From contig DATDWC010000081.1 in the NCBI GenBank assembly GCA_035289805.1, positions 1-19,947 of the forward strand: a stretch of DNA of 19,947 nt, given 5' to 3'. Each line of letters opens with the position of its first letter. The stretch's first letter is position 1. This DNA is from DATDWC01 sp035289805 (GTDB taxonomy: Bacteria > Patescibacteriota > Gracilibacteria > Peribacterales > Peribacteraceae). The notes under the pieces were generated by a model, which saw only the letters and a program-made list of their open reading frames with translations, did not search any database and was not told the origin of the DNA. The position numbers were made by a program, and so were the translations under genes. Below, piece by piece: positions 1 through 5,781 of this stretch.

Positions 1-522
1 ATTTGTGTTATAGCTATCGATCACTGTCTTGAGGAGCCGCATCGTAACATCATCATTGATCCTCCTGCCGAGGATATGGAGAAGTGTTTCGTGATCGACG
101 GAATCGAAGAATTTGCGGACATCCCCGCGCCAGAAGAAACCATTGCGATTCTCTGCAAGGCACTTCTGTGCTCGTTCGATTGCTGCCAGTAGCCCCTTTT
201 CTTCACGGCACGACCACACGTCATAGATGAACGTCCTGTCGTAGATTCCGACCAGATGCTCGTAGAGTAAACGGTGCACGAAACGGTCCCTGATGCTCGC
301 AACAGCAATTTCGCGTCTCTTCGTGTCGTTCACGAAAAAGGAGAGATACGAACCGTGCTTGTACGTTCCGTTACACAGTTCACGGTGCAATGCAGTAAGG
401 TTCTTCTCCACATGAAAACGAAAATGCTCAAAATTGGGCGTACGCTTCTTCCCCCGCACGAATCGAAGCCAGCAGCGCCAGAGAGCGGGTACACTGAGAT
501 CAATGGACACATTGCCCATCAT
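1..522 (-). CDS. DGR reverse transcriptase, N-terminal part (runs off the left edge)
   Basis: Reverse transcriptase that copies the template repeat RNA into A-mutated cDNA for diversification of the target gene. The open frame runs from ATG at 522 (a second ATG is at 519) to base 1 without a stop, giving 174 codons. The fingers/palm region is clear: a CWLRFVRGKKRTPNF stretch near residue 20, LCNGTYKHGSYLSFFV, KRREIAVASIRDRFVHRLLYE, then DRTFIYDVWSCREEKGLLAA, and catalytic motif A RGDVRKFFDSVDHETLL with the first Asp at about residue 134. These match group II-like DGR RTs. The YxDD box must lie outside the window, so catalytic competence cannot be judged. An in-frame TAG at 532-534 limits the start to 519-525. 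The start region overlaps the start of avd on the other strand. The identity as a DGR RT rather than a retron or intron RT rests on the adjacent avd, TR and VR. Confidence 0.93.
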   Translation of the reverse strand, partial: MMGNVSIDLSVPALWRCWLRFVRGKKRTPNFEHFRFHVEKNLTALHRELCNGTYKHGSYLSFFVNDTKRREIAVASIRDRFVHRLLYEHLVGIYDRTFIYDVWSCREEKGLLAAIERAQKCLAENRNGFFWRGDVRKFFDSVDHETLLHILGRRINDDVTMRLLKTVIDSYNTN

Positions 523-844
523 CAACCGGACCTACGATCTCTACAAGCAGGTCGTCGACATCTCCGAGAACTTGAACAAAAGGTGGCGCTTTTCGCTCGG
601 TAGGAGCATCGAAGATACCGTCATGAGTCTTCTCTCCGAACTCATCATGGCGAAGAATGCGCCGAAACCGCTCAAGGTAGGCTACCTCATCAGGGCATGC
701 GCCTACCAAGAAACCTGCATGCTCAAGCTGCGCCTCTGTTTGGAACTCAAGCTCGTGAATGAGACGAAAATCTTCCAGACGCAGGCGACCGTGGAAGAGG
801 TGGGGCGGCAGATCGGTGGATGGCTGAAGTCGGTACAAAGCTGA
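503..844 (+). CDS. avd: DGR accessory variability determinant Avd
   Basis: Small helical protein of 113 residues that, in studied DGRs, forms a pentameric four-helix-bundle barrel, binds the RT and the DGR RNA, and is required for mutagenic cDNA synthesis. Seen here are the family hallmarks: start MDTLPIINRTYDLYKQ, the central RWRFSLGRSIEDTVMSLL helix, a basic LIRACAYQETCMLKLRLCLEL helix, and the C-terminal VEEVGRQIGGWLKS signature. The frame is open upstream to 434, but ATG 503 gives the usual Avd start and length. The gene is on the plus strand, while RT, TR, VR and target read from the minus strand. Its first 20 bases overlap the RT start (503-522), and its TGA stop (842-844) directly touches TR at 845. 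No convincing promoter was found; one would have to lie inside the RT gene. Confidence 0.9.
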   Translation: MDTLPIINRTYDLYKQVVDISENLNKRWRFSLGRSIEDTVMSLLSELIMAKNAPKPLKVGYLIRACAYQETCMLKLRLCLELKLVNETKIFQTQATVEEVGRQIGGWLKSVQS

Positions 845-953
845 TGAACCCTTAGCCGGGGGCGACCAGCCCGAATGTTGTTGCGGTTGTCGGCATCGTT
901 CTCGTTCACGTTGACCTCGTGATCGTTGCGATTACCGTTCAGCGCGTCGCCGC
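845..953 (-). repeat. DGR template repeat (TR)
   Basis: A 109-bp direct copy of 1261-1369. The first 31 bases (845-875; the 3' end in minus-strand sense) are identical to VR and correspond to the initiation-of-mutagenic-homing end. The remaining 78 bp differ at 19 positions, each one a T on the plus strand, that is an A in the minus-strand TR RNA. Read in the VR frame, TR has nine Asn codons (eight AAC, one AAT). No A-containing codon in the mutable part can become a stop by A substitution, since they are NNY or begin with G. Beyond base 953 similarity stops abruptly. The TR must be transcribed leftwards, the same direction as the RT. Confidence 0.96.
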
Positions 954-1043
954 CCAACACCATTATTGACTGAGCTTCATACCGAAATCATTAGCCGCAG
1001 CCCAATGAATGACTCTCTCGTCACGGAATCGCTCAGCTCAAAC

Positions 1044-1055
1044 CTAAGGGTTCAT
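1044..1055. repeat. Inverted copy of the TR/VR end
   Basis: Bases 1044-1054 (ctaagggttca on the plus strand) are the exact reverse complement of the first 11 bases of both TR (845-855) and VR (1261-1271). With TR the pairing extends one more base (1055 with 844). In a minus-strand transcript the arms 1055-1044 and 855-844 could pair as a 12-bp stem that closes a domain holding the whole TR. Pairing is seen in sequence; a role is inferred. Confidence 0.75.
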
Positions 1056-1172
1056 GAGGTGTAATGGTCCATCTGGCTCCTTGCTTTCATGCAGAGCCAT
1101 TATGTGAAAGACCACCGTACGGTAGCCCCGACCAAACGGGGTGGCTAATCACCGTTAGGAGCAGAGTAGCGG

Positions 1173-1219
1173 AAAAATTTTTGTCGCGGAAGACCGCCTT
1201 CGGCGGTCAAGGACAAAAA
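1173..1219 (-). terminator. Extended hairpin plus U-run after the DGR target gene
   Basis: On the minus strand, 32 bases after the target stop codon, an 8-bp outer arm TTTTTGTC (1219-1212) pairs with GACAAAAA (1185-1178). Inside is a perfect 7-bp stem GACCGCC/GGCGGTC (1192-1208) with a GAA loop, and after it comes TTTTT (1177-1173). This fits a rho-independent terminator. The GC-rich stem with a GAA loop downstream of VR also resembles the DNA hairpin that aids target-site recognition in the Bordetella phage DGR, although here it lies 52 bp from VR instead of a few bases. Confidence 0.55.
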
Positions 1220-1250
1220 CAAATACCAAAGAAGATTCAAAGACTAAGGA

Positions 1251-2075
1251 TTAAGTTCTTTGAACCCTTAGCCGGGGGCGACCAGCCCGAAAGTCGCCGC
1301 GGCGGTCGGCACCGCGCTCGTCCACGCGGACCTCGAGATCGCAGCGATCACCGCGCAGCGCGACGCCGCGATCAAGCATTTCTTGTTTAGTCAGGAGCCA
1401 GCAAATCGTTTGTCGATCAACTGGTTTCTTCTTTTGCAATGCTCTGTACTCGTCTTCTGACATTGGTTCAGCACCTGTGATTTCACAGACCACAAGATAA
1501 TCGTAATAGTTTAAACCTCTTGCACCATCTGCGCGTTGCAAATATTGTTCAATGTCGGGGAACCGCATCTTCAAGTTGCCTACCGCACCTGCCCTCTCTT
1601 GCTCATCTAATGCTGACAAGAATGTTTCTTGCGCTTTAACATCCACATTATCGACTGAGTCAATGAAGACAATCTCTGATGCATTTACAGTAGTCATCGT
1701 CATTTCAGCCCCCGTCGCTTTGAGACGGCGCAACTGAGTAAGAGCTTTTTCATTGGTTCTGATTTCACCGAAAGCAGTATCAAAATCTTCTCTGCTCACA
1801 CCGTACTCGCTCGATAGAGCATAACGATCCGAAATTCCTGCGAGCACTCTCTCATCGGGGTTCATGTTCTTTTCAATCGCACTACGAGCTACTCTTATAA
1901 TTTCATCTGTAACAGCTTTCACATTGCCCTCTTGCTCCTCGAGCAGTGCTTCCTGTTCCTTGAGCAAAGCTTTGAGAGCATTCAAGCGCTGTGCCTGATT
2001 TTCAGGTAATGCAGCAATCCTATCTTCAATCGTAGGAATATCGGCAGTGGAGGTTTTTTCGGTGACAGCTTGCAT
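1251..2075 (-). CDS. DGR target (variable) protein with C-terminal VR
   Basis: Protein of 274 residues, start ATG 2075, stop TAA 1251-1253. No signal peptide or membrane segment is seen, so it is probably cytoplasmic unless exported by another route. The N-terminal half is helical and acidic, with a likely coiled coil (about residues 25-70, RLNALKALLKEQEALLEEQE). The C-terminal part has EYRALQKKKPVDRQTICWLLTK followed by the VR-encoded end, which closes with FRAGRPRLRV and then QRT. This layout (EYxALQK...W...LRV) resembles the DUF4256-like/C-type-lectin-type variable domains of other CPR DGR targets; that assignment is by recall and not by search. Relative to TR, 13 residues are changed, including all nine Asn (to Arg, Asp, Gly or Cys). 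The ligand is unknown. Confidence 0.9.
   Translation of the reverse strand: MQAVTEKTSTADIPTIEDRIAALPENQAQRLNALKALLKEQEALLEEQEGNVKAVTDEIIRVARSAIEKNMNPDERVLAGISDRYALSSEYGVSREDFDTAFGEIRTNEKALTQLRRLKATGAEMTMTTVNASEIVFIDSVDNVDVKAQETFLSALDEQERAGAVGNLKMRFPDIEQYLQRADGARGLNYYDYLVVCEITGAEPMSEDEYRALQKKKPVDRQTICWLLTKQEMLDRGVALRGDRCDLEVRVDERGADRRGDFRAGRPRLRVQRT
1261..1369 (-). repeat. DGR variable repeat (VR)
   Basis: 109-bp partner of TR at the 3' end of the target gene, reaching to within three codons of the stop. The 31 bases at 1261-1291 are identical to TR. In 1292-1369 there are 19 substitutions against TR, all at TR adenines (minus strand); 7 of the 26 adenines in that stretch are unchanged. No insertion, deletion or non-A change occurs and the frame stays open, so selection or strict adenine specificity has kept it functional. 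Confidence 0.96.
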
Positions 2076-2102
2076 AAGCTTAGTAATGGAAAAGTTATGC
2101 TA

Positions 2103-2130
2103 AATATACATGTATTTCAGATTGTGTCAA
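2103..2130 (-). promoter_or_regulatory. Sigma70-like promoter of the DGR target gene
   Basis: On the minus strand a perfect -35 TTGACA (2130-2125) and a -10 TATATT (2108-2103) are separated by 16 bp, 28 bases before the target ATG at 2075. It is the best promoter in the DGR. It may also feed TR and RT if transcription passes the hairpin at 1173-1219. No clear Shine-Dalgarno site precedes the ATG. Confidence 0.7.
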
Positions 2131-2439
2131 ATCGAAATTCCCGCGAATTGCCCCATTTTGAATGGGTTCTACTCCGATTCGCAAAAGAGCGGTTACAAAT
2201 CGTCACCCTCCTTCGCTCGCTCTGGCGAGCTACGGACGGGCAGGCGAAAACGGTGGCAGAGTTTTGGCGGCGTGGCGGCTGCCCCCTGCTTCGGCAAGCT
2301 CAGCACAGGCTGCTTTTCAGCCGCCGCGCCTTGTCGGCCGTAGCCTCGGCGAAGGCTGAAGTTCGGTTATGATTGCGTCCAGCAGGCACCACCATTCGAT
2401 CAATTCTAAGTCCCAGACTATCTGCTACACTATCTCCTG
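2131..2439. repeat. Gene-free stretch with GC-rich inverted repeats
   Basis: No credible gene on either strand. Three nested hairpins stand out: gctcg/cgagc (2215-2219 with 2226-2230), a 13-bp stem with one G-T pair (2269-2281 with 2318-2330), and agcct/aggct (2342-2346 with 2353-2357). The run 2205-2360 is far richer in G+C than the AT-leaning flanks. It resembles dispersed palindromic (REP-like) elements common between genes in CPR genomes; that comparison is from memory. It separates the DGR from secG and could also act as a transcription barrier. Confidence 0.5.
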
Positions 2440-2646
2440 ATGCTCATCACCTTCCACGCCATCATCGGGGTCCTCCTCTCTATTGTCATCACGCTCCAAC
2501 AGCGTGCTTCCGGTCTCTCTGCAACATTTGGAGGAACAGGCGCAACCTTCGTACAGCGACGCGGAGCAGAAGCGCTTCTCTTCCAGTCGACGATCTGGCT
2601 CTCCGTTATCTTCTTTGGACTCGGGATCCTGCAACTCTTCATTTAG
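2440..2646 (+). CDS. secG: Protein-export membrane protein SecG
   Basis: A 68-residue membrane protein with two hydrophobic helices (about residues 2-19 and 48-67) around the conserved cytoplasmic loop LQQRASGLSATFGGTG, the SecG signature. SecG is the auxiliary third subunit of the SecYEG translocon and assists SecA-driven export. The length is typical for the short SecG of CPR bacteria. ATG 2440 begins the first helix directly. It is followed after 110 bp by the secreted solute-binding protein gene on the same strand. Confidence 0.85.
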   Translation: MLITFHAIIGVLLSIVITLQQRASGLSATFGGTGATFVQRRGAEALLFQSTIWLSVIFFGLGILQLFI

Positions 2647-2756
2647 GAGCTTCTCGACTCCCCTCTTTGCAGATCAATGCAATGATTATCCGCTCTATGA
2701 AGCAGCATCTGGATCGCTCGAAGAGAACATCTTTTTCCGGTACCATCTCCTGAGCA

Positions 2757-4970
2757 ATGCGCACACTCCGCCGCACGTTCGGAGCTATGAAGCCGTGGGA
2801 AAAATGGATAGTGAGCGCACTCACTATTATTTTCCTCGTCTCTACAGCTGTGCTCCTGTGGAGATTCTATAAGGAGAATACAGAGTCCACTCCCGTACGG
2901 GGAGGCACATACATCGAAGGATCTGTGGGAACGATCCGGATGCTGAATCCCTGGTTCACCGTCACAAATGATGTGAATAGGGATATCACCTCACTCGTGT
3001 TTTCCGGGCTCCAGCGCTACAACCCTTTCACAGGAAAAATAGAGGATGATCTCGCAGCACTCGAGATCACCGGGAACCAGCGTATCTACACACTCACTCT
3101 CCACGAGAACATCTTCTGGCACGATTCCACGCCGGAGCTCCCACATCCTGTGACTGCAGATGATGTGATATTCACGTATCAAATCATCGAGAAGCAGGGA
3201 TTCCCAAATCCGATCCTCCAGAAAAACTTCCGCGGAGTGGATATCGAAAAAATTGATGATCGCACGGTGCAGTTCCGGCTGGAGAAACCCTACTCCTTCT
3301 TCCGCAGTAACTTAACTCTAGGCATTGTCCCCAAAAACCAGCTCGAGCACCTCAAGACCGATCAGTTACTGGATGCCTACGACTTTAACCTCCATCCGAT
3401 CGGCTGCGGCCCATTCAAGTTCAAGAGCATCGCAGAGACACCGCTCTCGACTGAGGTAACACTCGAGCTCTTCGAAAACTTCCATGGGGCAAAACCGTAC
3501 CTGGAGCGGATTGTGCTACGTGCATTCCCCGATTATCCATCACTCCTCTCGGATCTGCGGAATCTGGATGGTGTACGCCATGTGCCCCGGAGTCCCGATG
3601 GAAAAGCCATCATCCCCAACCGCTACGGTACGTTCCCGTACACATTGCCACAGTACGTTGCACTCTTCTTTAACCTGGATCATGCGGCACTCAAAGATCA
3701 GAAGCTCCGGCTTGCTCTGCAACTTGCAACCAACAAGCAGGAAATCGTGAGTGCAATCAACGAATCGGTCATTGTGGATACCCCACTCATGGAATTTGCA
3801 CCGGAGGATTGGCGCTACAAGTTTGAGCCCCTCGCAGCTCAAGGAGCACTCTACGATTCCAATTGGAATCTCCCGGAGAAAATCAGGCTTCAGGCACTCC
3901 TCGAGGATCGTGAGAAAAATAGAGTGGGACTACTAGCGTTGCCACAGGACATTGTTCTCGTGCAGACGGGGGCTTCCATTGCCCTTACAGGATCCTACAT
4001 CCCCAAGCTCAAACTCCCGCTCGCTCTCAATAAAGTTGAAGTGACCCCTTTGAGTGGAGGAACGGAAACGGGAACATGGATTGTCTCACTCCCAAGTGAT
4101 GGGAGCAGCGGGAGCCTTGCAATTGGAAGAAATCCACTCCGACTCACGGAAACCGGAGGGAATATCTTGGATACATTTATCTTGAACCGCGCCGCGGATA
4201 AAGATCAATTCCAGAAGCTCAAAGAGGAGCAAAAAATTGTGGATCTCTTCCTCGAGCGTTCCGATTCTGGAGTGACGATCTCGACATTATTCCTCGATCA
4301 GGGAATCCTGCGACTCAAGCTTGCGGAAGATCTCCATGGCATCCGGCAGAACTCAAATGGCGAACCGCTTCGCCTGCGTCTCCTTACGAGTGCACTCCCT
4401 GCAGCCTACGCCAAGGTTGCGCAGGAGGTAGCGCGAGAATGGCGCGAGATCGGAGTTGATGTGATCGTAGAGGTTCCCGAGGACAAAAAAGATTTTGAAG
4501 ATCGCATCATCAGGAGGGAGTACGATGTATTGCTCTTTGGGCAGCCACTCCTCGATAACCTGGATAGCTACCCTTATTGGCACAGCAGCCAGATTCAAAC
4601 GTTCGAAACGAATGAAGCAGGAGAAAGAACAGGAGAACGCCTGGATGCCAATAATCTCTCGCAGTTTACAAGCTTTAAGGCAGATGCACTTTTGGAGCAG
4701 ATCCGCGAAACGCAGAACGAAGATTTGCGGAAGCAAACCCTCGAGAAGCTCCGGGAAGTATTCCGTGAGGATGTCCCGGCTATCGTCCTCTACTCCCCAA
4801 CGTACGTCTTTGCAGTCAGCGATAAAATTTTGGGGGTGGAGCTCGGGGAACCCTCGCTCCACTCGGATCGCTTCCTCAGCATGCACCGCTGGTTCCGGAA
4901 TCACGGGAGAACTTTCAAAGCAGGGAAATCGTGGCTTAGCTTCATTCCATGGCTTTTCACCATAAATTGA
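2757..4970 (+). CDS. Membrane-anchored ABC transporter substrate-binding protein, family 5 (oligopeptide type)
   Basis: Protein of 737 residues with a basic N-terminus and one membrane helix (about residues 17-36, WIVSALTIIFLVSTAVLLW) and no lipobox cysteine, so it is likely tethered by an uncleaved anchor. The extracellular part is an SBP_bac_5 (DppA/OppA-like) fold: RGGTYIEGSVGTIRMLNPWF, VNRDITSLVFSGLQRYNP, ENIFWHDS with VTADDVIFTYQII, VRLALQLATNKQEIV-like lobe sequence near residue 320, then REYDVLLFGQPL, YPYWHSS and DVPAIVLYSPTYVFAVS near the end. A TGA six bases upstream (2751-2753) fixes the earliest in-frame start at ATG 2757. No permease or ATPase gene is in the window, so its transporter partner, if any, is encoded elsewhere. 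Substrate (peptide or other) is not readable from sequence. Confidence 0.88.
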   Translation: MRTLRRTFGAMKPWEKWIVSALTIIFLVSTAVLLWRFYKENTESTPVRGGTYIEGSVGTIRMLNPWFTVTNDVNRDITSLVFSGLQRYNPFTGKIEDDLAALEITGNQRIYTLTLHENIFWHDSTPELPHPVTADDVIFTYQIIEKQGFPNPILQKNFRGVDIEKIDDRTVQFRLEKPYSFFRSNLTLGIVPKNQLEHLKTDQLLDAYDFNLHPIGCGPFKFKSIAETPLSTEVTLELFENFHGAKPYLERIVLRAFPDYPSLLSDLRNLDGVRHVPRSPDGKAIIPNRYGTFPYTLPQYVALFFNLDHAALKDQKLRLALQLATNKQEIVSAINESVIVDTPLMEFAPEDWRYKFEPLAAQGALYDSNWNLPEKIRLQALLEDREKNRVGLLALPQDIVLVQTGASIALTGSYIPKLKLPLALNKVEVTPLSGGTETGTWIVSLPSDGSSGSLAIGRNPLRLTETGGNILDTFILNRAADKDQFQKLKEEQKIVDLFLERSDSGVTISTLFLDQGILRLKLAEDLHGIRQNSNGEPLRLRLLTSALPAAYAKVAQEVAREWREIGVDVIVEVPEDKKDFEDRIIRREYDVLLFGQPLLDNLDSYPYWHSSQIQTFETNEAGERTGERLDANNLSQFTSFKADALLEQIRETQNEDLRKQTLEKLREVFREDVPAIVLYSPTYVFAVSDKILGVELGEPSLHSDRFLSMHRWFRNHGRTFKAGKSWLSFIPWLFTIN

Positions 4971-5062
4971 TCACAAAAATTATTCAAAAGAGAAACGTGG
5001 ATAAGGAGCAGGTTCCCTTAAGAAATATTGAGAAGAGCATTCCGTCATCTATGGTAGTTAAG

Positions 5063-5091
5063 TTGACTTCACGTCTGGTCATCATTAAACT
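5063..5091 (+). promoter_or_regulatory. Sigma70-like promoter of rplI
   Basis: TTGACT (5063-5068), a 17-bp spacer, and TAAACT (5086-5091), placing the transcript start near 5098, about 20 bases before the ATG at 5118. The spacing is ideal and the -35 is 5/6; the -10 is 4/6. Confidence 0.55.
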
Positions 5092-5117
5092 GTCTCGGCC
5101 TCACTTTGAATAAACCC

Positions 5118-5573
5118 ATGGAAGTACTCCTCCTCGAAGACATCCCAGGCGTCGGCAAAAGGAACGACATTATCGTCGTCCGGAGCGGCTTTGCCCTCAA
5201 TAACCTCCTCCCACGGAGACGCGCTCTCGTTGCAACTCCTGCAGTTCGCAAGCGTTACGCCGAGCACATTAAGCGCCGCGCCGAGGAGAAGCAACACGAG
5301 ATCGAACTTGCAAAATCTGCCGCTGGAGTTCTTCGCGATACTGTTCTTAAGTTCACGAGGAAGGCAAGCAAGACCGGCAAGCTCTACGCAGCAATTTCTG
5401 CTGGTGATATTGCAGAGGCTCTCTCCGAGCAAGTACAGGTAGAGGTACCGGAGGTCGATATCCAGGTAGAGACCGAAATTAAGAGTGTAGGAAGTCATTC
5501 TGCCAAGGTGAAGCTCGGCTCCGAAGGAGTCGTGCCGGTGAAGATTGCGGTAGTGGCTGAAGTGGAGAAGTAA
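5118..5573 (+). CDS. rplI: 50S ribosomal protein bL9
   Basis: 151 residues. The N-terminal RNA-binding domain reads MEVLLLEDIPGVGKRNDIIVVRSGFALNNLLPRRRALVAT in register with the family, broken here by the usual GxGxxGD-like loop. A long charged connecting helix (about residues 45-75) and a C-terminal domain with ISAGDIAEAL and VPVKIAVVAEVEK follow. bL9 sits at the base of the L1 stalk and supports translational fidelity. A TTG at 5106 would add four residues, but the family starts at the M of MEVLLLED. L9 is absent from some CPR lineages such as Microgenomates, so its presence has taxonomic weight. Confidence 0.93.
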   Translation: MEVLLLEDIPGVGKRNDIIVVRSGFALNNLLPRRRALVATPAVRKRYAEHIKRRAEEKQHEIELAKSAAGVLRDTVLKFTRKASKTGKLYAAISAGDIAEALSEQVQVEVPEVDIQVETEIKSVGSHSAKVKLGSEGVVPVKIAVVAEVEK

Positions 5574-5689
5574 TAGCAAGAGATGCTCTCTTCGAACGAG
5601 CTCCGCGAAGCGGAACGAGTTGAGAAGCTTTTCCGAAAGAAGAATTTTCCGTTCCGTAAACAGTGCTTTTTCATTAAGCTACATGACAT

Positions 5690-5765
5690 GGATCGGTAGC
5701 TCAGTTGGTAGAGCAGGAGACTCTTAATCTCTTGGTCGCGGGTTCGAGCCCCGCCCGATCCACCA
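5690..5765 (+). tRNA. tRNA-Lys (anticodon CTT)
   Basis: 76 nt with all arms: acceptor GGATCGG/CCGATCC, D-arm GCTC AGTTGGTA GAGC, anticodon stem GGAGA/TCTCT with loop CTCTTAA (anticodon CTT, reads AAG), T-arm GCGGG TTCGAGC CCCGC, discriminator A and an encoded CCA (5763-5765). The first anticodon-stem pair is G-T. The HIT gene starts 16 bases downstream on the same strand, so they may be cotranscribed. Confidence 0.97.
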
Positions 5766-5781
5766 GCATTCTATTTGCTCT

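Larger units (their letters stand above)
954..1250. other. Non-coding, hairpin-rich spacer between TR and target gene
   Basis: No convincing gene. Besides the inverted TR-end copy and the terminator-like hairpin, it holds a 10-bp palindrome accgtacggt (1114-1123), a 5-bp GC stem ccccg/cgggg around accaaa (1126-1141), and a tttcat/gtgaaa stem (1085-1090 with 1104-1109, one G-U pair). On the minus strand a CATAAT box (1104 down to 1099) could be a -10 element for TR/RT, but no good -35 is seen. In other DGRs the RNA upstream of TR is structured, so this may be the 5' part of the DGR RNA. Confidence 0.5.

Noticed and set aside
21..308. Minus-strand 95-codon frame
   Set aside because: It is a shadow in another frame of the RT gene, whose real frame shows RT motifs along its whole length.
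845..1369. TR/VR pair as a simple duplication or insertion-sequence ends
   Set aside because: Random drift would not place all 19 differences on one base of one strand, and no transposase gene is present.
1064..1390. Plus-strand open frame of 108 codons across VR
   Set aside because: It is antisense to the VR end of the target gene and the terminator hairpin, has no recognisable domain, and the VR substitution pattern follows the minus-strand frame.
2376..2394. tRNA-like 3' end (ccagcaggcaccacca)
   Set aside because: No matching acceptor arm, T-loop or anticodon arm upstream.
2682..2756. In-frame N-terminal extension of the solute-binding protein across TGA 2751-2753, as under TGA=Gly recoding
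   Set aside because: TGA ends avd, the solute-binding protein, the HIT gene, pbpC and ftsK, so it is a true stop here; the protein already starts sensibly at 2757.
5577..5592. Hairpin aagaga/tctctt after rplI as terminator
   Set aside because: The stem is AT-rich and no T-run follows.
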